Position numbers and translations under genes: made by a program. From positions 5,071,195 to 5,135,194 of the forward strand of contig NC_057015.1 of assembly GCF_000002595.2 (NCBI RefSeq): a stretch of 64,000 nucleotides of DNA, in the 5' to 3' direction. Of this stretch, positions 44,273 to 55,972 are shown in pieces. Below the pieces are notes generated by a model. That model saw nothing but the letters and a program-made list of their open reading frames with translations. It ran no database searches and had not been told where the DNA came from. Numbering within the stretch: position 1 is the first letter of the stretch; the number at the start of each line of letters is the position of its first letter. The stretch comes from Chlamydomonas reinhardtii. Its lineage: Eukaryota; Chlorophyta; Chlorophyceae; Chlamydomonadales; Chlamydomonadaceae.

Positions 44273-47200
44273 ATGCGCGACTCGGACTGGGACCAGCTTT
44301 TCTTGCAATATATACGAAAACGAGGGTAAGTCGACTTGTAGGAATGGGTAAAGGCACCTCGCTTAAGCCGTGGCCATTCGATCGAGCCGAACGCGACGTC
44401 AGCGATTTGCACAAGCAAATCCAGGCGGCGAGAATGCAGTATTGGGGTCGGGGACAGCCGGGGAGGAGACAGGGACCAGGGTCCTGCCCTCCCGCGCCAG
44501 CCCTAGAAAGCATGGGGGCGGGGGTTCGCCGGGCCCGGAGGAGGCACCGGCTCTGCGCTCTAGCTCCTACACCTGGCGGCTGGGTGCTCGGCTCCCAGTG
44601 GTCATGCCTACGTGTTGCCCTTGTACAAGCGGGACCCCAGGGCCTCAGCAGGATACCGGCGCGCCTTGAGTGCCCCCTCCCTCCCATGCCCTGCCTCCCA
44701 CCCCATTGCGGTTTGCACCCTCACTCTCGGGTACCTTGCCCCCCTCACCACCTCCCTCCCTCTCCCTTTCCCCCGGCCCCTCTTCCCCTCCCTTTCCCGT
44801 CCCCCTCCCGTCATCTACCCTCCCAGGCTGCGCGATGTAGAGGAGCGCTTCGTGCAGCACGTGCGGCAGCCGCCGGCGCCAGGCGACAAGGAGGAGGCGG
44901 CTGCGGTGGCGGCGGGCGTGGAGATGGCCAGCGGGCTGATCGACGACCTGGTGTGTTTCGCCGCCGGGCACGAGGCGGCTGTGTACGGCGACGCCTATGA
45001 GGCGCTGGTGGGCTGGGTGGACAGCTGCCTGGACATGTACCGGGTGAGCCGCGCTGGGGAGAGAGGGGCTGCGGGGCGGGGGGGGGGGGGGGGGGGGGGG
45101 AAAAGGGGCTGAGGGGGGGGGCGGGGGGGGAGAGGGGCTGAGGGATGTGGGGGCGGGATAAACTGGGCTGGGCCTGGGGGGGAGGGGCTGGGGCTGGGTC
45201 GGAATGGTGCGGGGCGATGGCTCTGGAAAAGGGGGGGGTCCCACTTGCGAGGGGGGGGGTGTTGCAGGGGGAGGAGGANNNNNNNNNNNNNNNNNNNNNN
45301 NNNNNNNNNNNNNNNNNNNNNNNNNNNNNNNNNNNNNNNNNNNNNNNNNNNNNNNNNNNNNNNNNNNNNNNNNNNNNNGAGAGGGGCTGAGGGGGGGGGC
45401 GGGGGGGGAGAGGGGCTGAGGGATGTGGGGGCGGGGTAAACTGGGCTGGGCCTGGGGTGGAGGGGCTGGGGCTGGGTGGTATGGGTCGGGGCGATGGCTC
45501 TGGGAAAGGGCGGTGTCGCAGTTGCGAGTGGGTGGGTGTTGCAGGGGGAGGAGGAGCACGGGGTCAGGCGCAAGGCGGTGTCGTGTAGCCGGCGGTCGCC
45601 AGCATCCGGTGCGGAGGGTGGAGGTCGGGCCCACCACTCTCCTGGACCTGACACGACGGCGGGCAAGGCGGGTGGGCAGGCGTACGGGTAGGCATACTGC
45701 TACCCCGTGCTCTGTGCCGTACCCACTGCCACACCCGCCTCAACCCGCCTGCAACCTGCCGTGTGCCCATCCCCGCGACCTCCTCCCTCCCGCCCCGCCA
45801 GCCCGAGCTGCGGCGGCTGCTTCACCCGGTGTTTGTGCGGCTGTACCTGACCCTGGTGGACATGGAGGCGGGCAGGGAGGCGGCGGCGCTGCTGGCCAGG
45901 TGGGGACTCGGCGTTTAGGGGGTCGGGTTGGGGTTGGGTTGGGTTGGGGCGCCCGTGTGCGTGTGTTTCCGTGGGCAGCGATGGCGGCGTGTGCGGCGGG
46001 CAGTACCTTGCCGGAGCAGGCACCCGGGGTTACAAGACAAGCCACCCGTCATTGAGCTTGGCGGGCCACGCCCAATGCCTGTGCCACGCATGCCCCCCCT
46101 CCTTCCTTCGCCGCCCCGCCACCCACCGTTCGTTGGGCTCGGGCATAGAACCACCCCTCCACCACCCCTGTCCGTCACACACAGCTGCCCACCCATCGTC
46201 TCTACCGAACCTCCGCACCCGCACCTAACCCCCCCAGGTACCGCGCGCGCGTGCTGGCCACCCTGGGCGGCATGCGGCGCGCCGCCGCCTCCGACCTCTC
46301 CCAGCTGGCGGCCCTCACCAGCCGCAGCCTGCTGCGCGGCAGCGCCTTCGCCGCGGCACGGCTGGGGCTGGGCGCCGGCGGCCCGGCTGCGGCCAAGACG
46401 GCGGTGGCGCTGTCGCCGTACGCGCACGACCTGCTGATGCGCTGGCTGCACACGGGCGGGGGGCGCATGCTGCCGCTGCTGAGTGTGGTCAACAGCTGCC
46501 TCGACCTGCAGGTGGGGTGGGGGCGAGGGGGGGGGGGGGGCTGGGGTTGGGGTAGGAGGGGCAGGGGGAGGGATCGGAGGTGGTTGGGAGGAAGAGAAGG
46601 GGAGGCGCCCGGATGGGAGACTGTGTGCCCTGCCTTGCACGGCGCACCGTGCCTCAGCCCGTCCTTGTGTCTGCCCACCACAGCCGCTGCCATCGCCTCA
46701 AATCCCCCAACACATCGCCTTGTCCTGACTGATGCTGCCTGGACCCGCTGCAGGTGTTGGAGGGGCTGCCCAAGGGCGCCCCCGCGGCCCCGGTGCCGGA
46801 TGACGAGCTGGGGGACGACCTGGCGGGCGCGGGGCCGGGCGGCGGCGCAGGGGGGGCAGGGGCAGACGAGGGGGGCGCGGACGCGGGTGCGGAGGCGGCG
46901 GAGGCCAACATGGTCAACCGCACCGAGATAAAGCTGGGGCTGCTGCAGGTGCGCCGCATGGGGCGTGTGTGTGCGAGTGCTAGGGAAGCGCAAGGGAGGG
47001 AGGCGGTGTCTTTGCGTGCATGTGTGTGCGCTTTTGTCGCAACGGTGCAGATCGTACTAGCTGTCTTGTAAGGGTGTGTGTGTGCGTTATTATGCTCGAG
47101 TGCGCAGCGGCCCGGCCTGGGCGTGCATGATGTGCGGTTGTGCAGCAGCACTGGCGCTCGGCAGGTCGTGGGCGGCTGCTCACTCTGTTGTCTGTGGCCC

Positions 47201-49868
47201 GTGGCCTGTCTGCACCACATTGCACATGCTGCAGGGCAATGTGGAGGACATGTATCGGGAACAGCAGGAGAAGCACAAGGCGGAGGCGGCGGCCGCGGCG
47301 GCGGCAGCAGCGGCGGCGGGCGAGGCGGACCCGGCGGCGGCAGGTGCGGTCGGACTGGGGGCGCGGCGTGTGTCAGGGCAGCACAAGGGGAATCGGGTCG
47401 ACCAGTTGCGTGTAGATACACATCGTAGTGTGCCGTAGGCAACCGCCATGGCGGCGGTGTGCCGTATTGTGCTGCGCTCACGCCGATGTGCACATGCCCC
47501 GTGGCTCATACGCTTCCACACCCGCGCTCCTGGCTCGCAGACGGCCAGGAGCCGCAGACCAAGAAGGCCAAGAAGGCGGCGGAGAAGGCGGCGGCGGCGG
47601 CGGCCGCGGCGGCGGCGACCAGCAAGTCGGTGGTGCGCGGCGAGCGGATAGAGCATCCGGTGAGGCCGAGGGCCGGTTGGGGCTGGGTCGGGAATTTGGG
47701 GCCCTTGGCGGCCTGTTGGGAAGCGGGCGGATGTGAGGGCCCAGAGTCCTCAGACCTATCCAGACAGCGCATGATGAGGTTCTGACCGTGGGTTTTGACC
47801 GAGCCTGCTGACCCCGCGCTGGCTCTTGCCCACCGATTTCCTGCTCGTGCAGCCCTTTCTGCCCAGGCTGCCGGACGAGGTGGTGTCGGCGGCCCTGCGC
47901 GACATCAGCCTGCGCGCGCCCGTCACCGCCGCCACGCCGCCCTCCTGCGCCTTCTTCACCTTTGTCAACGCCAAGCAGACCCTCAACTGCAGCACCTTCA
48001 ACTGCGACGGCTCCAAGATCGTGGGTGAGTGCGGTTGCGGGGTGGGTGGGGCGGGGCGCCGTCCATGGATGACGGAGTGATTATCCATACGTATGAAGGG
48101 GAACTGCTGCTGGACGGGAGCTGCGCCGGCGCCGCGTGCTGCCTACCTGGAAAGTTTCATGCGGTCTAGCGAGACTGCAGAAACCACCGGCCTCAGCGAG
48201 CTTTGCCAATCATGCCGTCCTGCCAACCTACGCACTCCTACCGGTCTGCATCTTTCCCCATTTCAACCTGCTCCAACCCCCTCCCCTGCCACCCCCAGCC
48301 GGCTTCAACGACTCCTCGGTGCGCGTGTACGACATGCCCACCATCTCACAACACCACGCCCTGCTGCGCCGCTCACGGCGCGGGCAGGTTCCAGGCGGCG
48401 GCGGCGGCGGCACGAACCCGGACGGCACGCCCGCGCCCGCGCCCCCCTCCGCCGACGACCTGGAGGAGAGCGAGCCCCCGGGCACGCTCTACCTGCACGG
48501 CCACACGGCTGCCGTACACGCCGTTGACTTCAGCGTTGACCAGCGGCTGGTGCTGTCTGGGTCCTCGGACGGCACGGTCCGGGTGTGGGGCGCGGAGTTC
48601 GGGTCCTGCCTGGCGGTGTACCCGGGACACGTCTTCCCCGTGTGGGACGTGGCCGCGTGCCCACTAGGTGCGCCCCGAGTGCGCCCCGGGGGGAGGGGGC
48701 CAGACATAGGCCGTTGGGCGTTTTGGATGTGACCCCGGCGTTGGAATTCAAGAAACTGGGGGGCAGTGAGTAACAGGCTGAAGCCTAAGCCGGGTGCTTG
48801 CCCGCTGCCAGGCTGCCGGGGCGCCCAAGCCCGCGGCATCCCCAGTAACCCCCCATGCGGCCCCCTGTCGCCTTGTGTCGCTCCCCCCCCCGACAGGCCA
48901 CTGGTTCGCCAGCGCCGGTGCGGACCGTGTGGCGCGGCTGTGGGTGAGTGAGCGCACGCAGCCGCTGCGGCTGCTGGTGGGCCACAACGCGGACGTGGAC
49001 GTGGTGCGCTGGCACCCCAACTGCTGCCTGGTGGCCACGGCGGCGGGGCAGGCGGACCGCACCGTGCGGCTGTGGGACGTGCGCGAGGGCAAGTGCGTCA
49101 GGTGAGCGCAGGAGCGGAGCTGCGGGCAGGCGACAAGAGGGGGCGGGAGGCGAGGCGAGGTGCGGGGCCAGAGCCTGTGCGCCTGTGCTCCCAGTGGCGC
49201 GTCTGCCCACCAGCCAACCGCCTTCATATACTGGATTTGGTTCATGTGACCCCCAGCCAACACACGCCTCACACGCCACACGCCACCACTCTCCTCCCAC
49301 CCACCCCTGCAGGTACCTGCCCTGCGGCCGCGCGCTGCCCGGCAGCCCCACCTGTCTGGCGCTGTCGCCGGACGGGTCGCACATCGCGGCCGGCAGTGAT
49401 GAGGGCGGCGTCACGGTGTGGGACCTGGGCACGGCGCGCCGCGTGGCGGCCGCACCGCCCAGCGCCGCGCACACCGGCGCCGTGTGGAGCCTGGCCTACA
49501 GCCAGGGCGACGGGTGCGTGCTGGCATCAGGCGGCGCGGACGAGACGGTGCGGCTGTGGCGGAACGATACGGGGGAGGCGCTGGCGGCGGCGGGCGTGGC
49601 GGCGGCAGACGGCGGCACGGGCGCGGACGGGGAAGGCGGCGGCGCGGAAGTCGGGGAGGGGGCTGCGGATGGGGCCGCGGAGGGCGGTAAAGAGGGCGGC
49701 AAGGACGGCAAGAGCGGCAAGGAGGATAAGGGCGGCAAGCCGGCGGGGCCGTATGCTCAGCTGGGCCGGTACCGGACCAAGTCGTCGCCGGTGGTGTCGC
49801 TGGCCTTCAGCAGCCGCAACCTGCTGCTGGCGGCGGGGCCGTTCCACAGGCGCGGGCCCATCACATAG
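44273..49868 (+). CDS. TAF5: Transcription initiation factor TFIID subunit 5 (TAF5)
   Basis: Eleven exons join in phase (44273-44325, 44827-45043, 45802-45899, 46238-46511, 46754-46948, 47235-47343, 47541-47659, 47853-48024, 48299-48667, 48897-49101, 49313-49868), giving 788 residues. TAF5 is a scaffold of TFIID (and of SAGA in some lineages). The 53-base first exon supplies LFLQYIRKRG, the LisH-like start. The TAF5 N-terminal domain follows (WVDSCLDMYRPELRRLLHPV across an exon join). An Ala/Lys-rich linker leads to a C-terminal WD40 propeller with repeats such as AGFNDSSVRVYD, LSGSSDGTVRVW, GADRVARLWV, TVRLWDV and ASGGADETVRLW. The end SSPVVSLAFSSRNLLLAAG matches the family's KSTPVxxLxFSRRNLLLAAG. 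A gap and a near-identical duplication lie inside intron 2. Confidence 0.95.
45100..45553. repeat. G-rich direct duplication around a gap, TAF5 intron 2
   Basis: 45100-45278 and 45379-45553 are near-identical G-rich units (both run from AGGGGCTGAGGGG through TTGCAGGGGGAGGAGGA). They sit on either side of 100 N (45279-45378). Either a tandem repeat or a false duplication made when the assembly was joined. Confidence 0.85.
45279..45378. other. Assembly gap (N) in TAF5 intron 2
   Basis: Exactly 100 N, a placeholder of unknown length. Confidence 1.
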
Positions 49869-50921
49869 GAGCGGGCGGCGGTGGTGGGCTGTGGAGGTAG
49901 GGGCGCGCCTGAGCCGCGAGCTGCTGTATGGTGTTGAGGCGCGCGGCGTGGGGGCGTTGGCGTGCTGCGCGTTGCGGCTTCGGGGCTGTTGGGTCGGAAG
50001 CCTGTGTGTCCGGTTGCGGCAGGTCGTGTGCTTATCATGGAATGCATGACGGCCCGCTGCCGTAAATTATGAAACCAAATGGTCAGAGGTCAGGCGTGCC
50101 AGGGCTCGCTGGAAGAGGCCTGTGATGCGGCAGCGCCTGTCATGACTGGTGTGGCGACGATGCTTGACGGGTCTATCGAATGGGTAGCCAGCCCTGGCCA
50201 GCCGGACGCTGTGTTACCCTGCCACAGCGGATGTGGCGCCAATTTTGCTGTATCACTTCCATGATTGTCGACATATGGAAATAAAGGGGCGCTGTCAAGG
50301 TTGGAAAGTCCGCACGCGGGGCGGGGGGGGGGCACTGGGGTGGGGGGGGGACAGCGGCAGACGGCGGGGGAGGCGAAAGGGTGCCCACACCTTTCCCACA
50401 CCCGCCTTGAATGTCGACGCTCGAACTGCTGTGTAGAGCACGCAAGGGTAGGCGGCGTGAGGAACTCAGTGCATTAAAACAGTTGTGGGTGCAGCGCAAC
50501 TGCGCGAGGCCGCAAAAGCGAGTGTCATCAGCTTCTGTCGCTGAACTTTATGTTCGGCACCTTTCGCTCAGCCCTGTGAGCGCGCGCATGCCTCTGCGAA
50601 GGCAAGGGAACGTGTCAGTTGTTGCCGATACTCGGGAATTGTCCTCGCGTCCTGTCATCCCGCGCCCACCCCAAGGCCTGGGAGCTTCTAACCTCCGTGG
50701 CCTAGCCATACAAGTAATAGTCCAGCAGTCCTACAACACGAGCCAATCACTAGGAGTCAACAACAACTACAACTCACATATTCTCGGCCCACTGGGCCCA
50801 CCTGAACGTAAGAACTCTCCTCGCACGCGTCTTGACGCAGCCGTTTGGCAGATACACGGCCAGCTCGTAGGCCTCGACTATTTTCCGGGCAAAGAGTATT
50901 CTAGAGTCGACCAACTAGGGA
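49869..50921. other. Intergenic region TAF5 / CDPK
   Basis: TAF5 3' UTR followed by the CDPK promoter and 5' UTR. A poly-G run lies at 50322-50350. A 192-codon frame (50411-50989) overlaps the CDPK start in another frame; it has no recognisable domain and I treat it as spurious or as an upstream ORF. Confidence 0.6.
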
Positions 50922-53900
50922 ATGGCCCCGGCGCCGTGCGCCTTGGGGCCGACGTCCTCCACCCACCAGCAATCGTCGGGCAGCCATAAGTCCAAGGGCA
51001 AGGGCGGCCTGCTGTCTAAGCTCCTAGGCGGATGGCGGAGCGCTTCCTCAGGCGGACGTGGCACCTCGAGTCTGGCTCCCAGGCCCTCGAGCGCTCCTCA
51101 GTGGAACGGACAAGTTACAGGCTTGAATGCTCCTGGCTCGGTGGCTTGCGGTGCTACCGCAACGGTGCAGGGAGCAACTGCACCCCCCTGCGGTAACCAG
51201 TGCACCTCCGCGCCATTCCTGGGCTATGCTACGGACCTGGAAAAGCATTATGAGCTGGGCCGTGAGCTCGGCAAGGGTGGAAACGGCGTGGTGCGCATTG
51301 CTAAGAACCTAATCACGGGCGAGGAGTACGCCTGCAAGAGCATCCGCAAGGTCTTAACGGATGCTAGCGAGAAGAAGAAGCAGGGCCATCTAGACAGCAT
51401 CCGGCGCGAGATTCAGGTCATGACCAAGCTCAGCGGCAGGTGAGCGGTCGCGCGCGCGCGAGTCTTGCGGTTCTCTGCTGGCGCCCGGGCCCAGGGATCC
51501 AGGGCTTTACGTGCGTCCTGGTTACAGTCCGGGTGGGGGGCTCTGGGGCCTGCGGCAAGGGGGGTCACTTTTGCGCCTTGGCTCTGGTTGGGTTTGCGCG
51601 CGCGCTGAGCTGGGGCTGACGTGGATGGGGGCGCGACCCCCACGCCACCAGCTACCCGGTCTACCCCAACTTACCACCCTGCGTGTGCCCGCCACCGTTG
51701 CAGCCTAAACATTGTAAAGCTGGAGGACGTGTTTGAGGACGAGGAGAACGTCCACATCGTGATGGAACACTGCGCGGGCGGCGAGCTGTGGCACCGCATC
51801 GGCGACAGCCACTACTCTGAGCGCACGGTACGCCAGCAGAGGGGCTGGCCACGGGTTGAAGCTGCTGACGAACGCGCTGACGGGCATATGCATTGATGAA
51901 CACTCAGGGTTTTTTTATGCCTAGGATGGGTTTAGCATGCGCAGGGGTAGAGCTGGGTTGCCCGTAACAACACGTTGCTTGCACCTTCCCCGTTCCCCAT
52001 TATTAACGCGCCACTCCTGCGCCCGCAGGTTGCCTCGTTCATGCGTGCCGTGCTGCGCACGTTGGCCCAGTGCCATGCACAGCACATCCTGCACCGCGAC
52101 ATCAAGCCGGGCAACTTCATGCTGCTGTCCGGCGACGACCGCGCGCCGCTCAAGGCCATTGACTTCGGTTTGGCGGCGCCCTTCGACCCGGAGCAGCTGC
52201 CGCGCACGGATTTGGGGCTGGAGGGCACGCCCTGGTATATGGGTGAGTGCATGCATGCGAGCGCGTGCTGGGATTCCGCTTGGGCAGTTGATGGTGAGCC
52301 GCCTGACGTCATCACCTCCCCAGCTTCACGTACTGCGGGTTCCGACCTCAGATCCCTCCCGCCCCCTCTCCTCCATGCCACGTGTAGCGCCCGAGACGCT
52401 GCGCGGCGAGTGGCTGCCGTCTAGCGACCTCTGGGCTGCGGGCGTGATGGCGTTCCAGATGCTGTGCGGCCGCTTCCCCTTCGACGACAAGAAGAACGTG
52501 TACGCGCCCGCCATCACCGCCATCTGGCGCTCCGTGCTCAACGACGAGCTGGACTTTGACAAGCCCTGGTGGGCGGGCATCAGCGACGAGGCCAAGGACT
52601 TCTGCAAGCTGCTGCTCAACCGCGACCCCAAGCTGCGGCCCACCGCCAAGGAGGCGCTGAAGCACCCCTGGCTGCGTGGTAACAGCTCGGAGCGCTCCAC
52701 CGGCAAGAAGCTGGGCCAGAGCGTGGTGGCGCGCATCCAGCGCTTCGCCAGCGGCAGCCAGCTGAAGCGCACCGTGCTGCAGTCCATCGCTGCCGAGCTG
52801 CTCTCCCACCCGGAGTTGCTGGCGGTGGAGCGCGAGCGCTGCGCCATCAGCGACAGCGGCCGGCCCATCGTGGCCACGCCCGACGCCGCCTGCCTGGCGC
52901 CGCTGATGAAGCAGATGCGGCTGGAGCACGGCGGGCAGCTGACGGAGGCCGCGCTGAGCGACGCGCTGGCGGCCATGGGCTTCCGTCTGGCGCCCAGCGA
53001 GGTGACGCGGCTGATGGAGCAGGTGGATATGGACGGCACCGGCGTCATCGACAAGGCTGACTTCGCGGCCAGCCAGATGGACTGGCGCTACTTCCAGCGC
53101 AACCACGCCGAGCTGTGGCTGGAGCTGGCTGGCAAGTAAGTAACGCCGCAACAGACCGGTTGGCCGCGAACCCTACATCCTGTGGGCTCATGGGCCGATT
53201 CGGGTTCTCGGTCTCGGTTTACGGTGTTTGGTTGGCAAACGTCGCCCACGTACAAGCGTATTTCCTTCATTTTTAGGTTATTCTGCGCTCCTGCCACTCG
53301 ACCGCTGTGCTCTGAACCCTCCATCCTCCTTGACTCTGCAGGGCGTTCCGCGAGATGGACAAGGACGGTAGCGGCGTGCTTACGGTGCCCGAGCTACTGG
53401 ATGCACTGCGCGCCCGCCTGCCGCCCGAGGAGGTGCAGACCGCGCTGGAGCTGGCGCTGCAGGAGGCGGGCAGCAACGGCGCCAGTGCCGCCGCCAGTGC
53501 GGGCAGCTCGGGCGATGCCATGACCGGCGGCATCGACTTTGAGGGCTTCCTCAATCTGCTCAAGGTGGGTTGCCTAGCATACCGTTTCAAGACCTGTGAA
53601 CATCACTTGCGGGCCCTAGAAGCTGTATACAGCTGACCGGCGTAAAATCTCTCGTAATCTTGCCAATGCACGCCCGACCCACTTGCCCCATGTCCTATCA
53701 ATCAACACACCCACACCAACCACGGTACGCATTGGTTTGTGCAGGTGGGCTCGGTCGACAGCCTGGACCTGTACGACGACCGCATGAGCGTGCGCTCCAT
53801 GGGGAACTCCACGCACGGCGGCAACGGCTCCATGGACAGGTACAACAGCCTGCTGGCCGCGTCCATCAAGACGTCGGACTGGAGCCGCCACGGCCCCGGC

Positions 53901-54530
53901 GGCAGCCGCCACGGCGACGTGAGCGCACACAGCGCCACCAGCGACGTCAGCGACGTGTCGGCGGTGCAGGACAAGGATAACTCGCTGCGCGCCGGCGCCG
54001 GCATGATGCCCGCCTCGCCAGCCGCCGCGGTCACGTCCTTCCGCTTCGACACCGGTACCGGCGTGCCGCCGCTCAAGAAGACCGCCGTCGCCAACGGCAT
54101 CGTCGGCAGCATCTCCACCGCGGCCGGCGGCGGCGTGGGCGCCGCGGCCAACGGCACCTCCGGCGGCATGGTGTGGCGCTTTGACGTGGCCGGCCCCGCG
54201 CAACCGCCGCCCGCGCCTACTTCCACCGTGTGGCGCTTCGACGTCGCAGGCGGCCGCGACCGCGAGAAGGGCTGGGACCAGACCGGCGAGGCGGCCGCCA
54301 TCGCTGTGGGCGCCGGCCCGCTGACCAGTGGCCCTACGACGCCCGCCAAGGACGGCAGCGGCAGCAGCCGCGCCAACGTAGCCGTGTCGGCGCTCAACAC
54401 GTCGGCGACAGGCCACTACCTGGGCCGGCAGGGCGGCTACTATGACCGCCGCCACCACGGCGCCACGCTGTACCGCAACGCCGCGCTCAACGCCCTAAAC
54501 GCCAGCCGCCTACACACCGTCGCTGAGTAA
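50922..54530 (+). CDS. Calcium-dependent protein kinase (CDPK) with extended C-terminal tail
   Basis: Six exons join in phase (50922-51439, 51704-51827, 52029-52242, 52388-53135, 53342-53564, 53745-54530), giving 870 residues. CDPKs are Ser/Thr kinases switched on by Ca2+ binding to a fused calmodulin-like domain. Residues 1-105 are Ser/Gly-rich and lack the usual Met-Gly myristoylation start. The kinase domain (110 to about 380) has [16 protein letters not shown] (236-243), DFG (259-261) and APE (286-288). Two readable EF-hand loops are [12 protein letters not shown] (499-510, Asp at position 12) and [12 protein letters not shown] (541-552, canonical). A third (GGIDFEGF) is degenerate. About 260 residues follow the EF-hands, with the repeat VWRFDVAG twice and a related SFRFD. 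An in-frame stop just before the ATG supports the start, unless an upstream exon joins there. Confidence 0.93.
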
Positions 54531-55972
54531 AGAGCGGCGGGACTCGGGGTTGGGAGCGCAGCGTGTGGATGCTAGATCAGGAACAGGTGCGGTGGCGGCA
54601 GTGAGGCAGCTGGTGCAATAGCAGGGTGGTGTGAGGCGGGTCGGCGTGAAGCGGAGTGGAGCAGGGTGTGTACTGGAGCGAGCAGTTGAGCAGCTGATGC
54701 AGCTGACAATCCGCATTTGCGTGGAGGTTTGTCGCGGGTAGCGCAGCTTGTTGCATGTTTTGGAGTTTGTTTGCGGATTCGCGTTTCTCCGGCGCAGCGC
54801 GGATAGGATAATGCCTTCCAGCTACTGACGCCCGGCCAGAATTCATTGTGGTAGCAAATGCATGCAAAAGGGAACGTATATACGTTAGGAGGAGGCATTG
54901 GACAACTTGCCTAGTACACACTAGGCATTCAGGGAGCAGAACAACTCTCTGCGGAGTGGCCTGTCACCGGGGCGCACTGCACCGTGAATGCAAGATGCCG
55001 CGGGGAGGTGGGCTATTGGTTGGTGAGCACCGGCGGGCGCTTCGAGTTCGGTGGCGTGGTGGCGGTTGAAGGTGCAAATAGGGTGGTGAGCTGAACAATC
55101 CATAAAAGCAGTTGGTGATGAGTAGGGCGCTCCGGGAGATGACACGCGCAAGAGCACAACACTCTTGCGCAGTCACCCATTTTGCTCCGGATGTGCGTGT
55201 TATGTGGCATGTGTCGTCGTTATGATGGTGGGTGCGTGCTTTCATTGAGGGAAGTGAGGCGAGGAGAGACTTTTATAGTACGCTTGTCACAGGGTGGCGC
55301 CCAGTGGCTGCACACCGGAAGACATGTCACAGTTTTGATGTCGGGGGCCTGGGCTTATCGGTCGAAGTTTTTTTACCCAAGGATGGAAGTTGAAAGGGCG
55401 AGCCAATGAGTGTAACGTGTCTGTGTTCCAGGCTTCCAGCAACAGCAACTCCAGCACCCCCAAATGGCGCTGCAGGACTGTCCTCTGTGGCAACAATGCG
55501 GAGCGCGGGAGCGGTCCTTCTGTCCGCGAGGCCGCGCCTGGCGAGGCAGCCCTGCCGGTCTGCAGCCAACCGCTGTCCTGCTGGGCCGGGTCACTAGAGC
55601 ATTGTGCATCTTGTCGCGGAGACTACACATGCAAGCCACAAAGGGCAGCATGCACCGTAACCCGAGTAGTTGGAGGGGGACCGTGCTGCCTTCCGAGGGT
55701 TGGGGCGATGCCAGGCATGATCGTTGCAACTCGCTGGAACCCGAACATTCGGCCCATGATTTGTTGCTGGACATGCATTGTAAAGCGCTGTACATAGCAT
55801 AGCATATTAAAGATAGGCAGCCGCTCGTCTTACGGGCCCCGTTAGGTCCGAGTGCAGCTCTCGCCAAGATATCCGGTTGCAATAACTACGCACAAAGACG
55901 ATAGGGACACTCGATTTTGCTTACGAAGCACTTGACAGTCAAGACGGAAGCAACAGCCCTCCGAAGAAGGAA
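54531..55972. other. Intergenic region CDPK / SEC14-like gene
   Basis: About 1.4 kb. TGTAA motifs at 55411-55415 and near 55780 are candidate polyadenylation signals. A perfect 14-base palindrome lies at 54873-54886. A 63-codon frame at 55406-55597 looks like an isolated targeting peptide (Arg/Ser/Ala-rich, no acids) but has no partner exon. Confidence 0.55.

Noticed and set aside
44326-44826. Extra coding exon in TAF5 intron 1 (an open frame with SLKPWPFDRAERDV)
   Set aside because: Exon 1 joins the exon at 44827 directly in phase and completes the LisH-like segment; the open frame here gives no TAF5 similarity.
50411-50989. 192-codon plus-strand frame overlapping the CDPK start
   Set aside because: It is in a different frame from the CDPK, with mixed composition and no domain. 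At most an upstream ORF.
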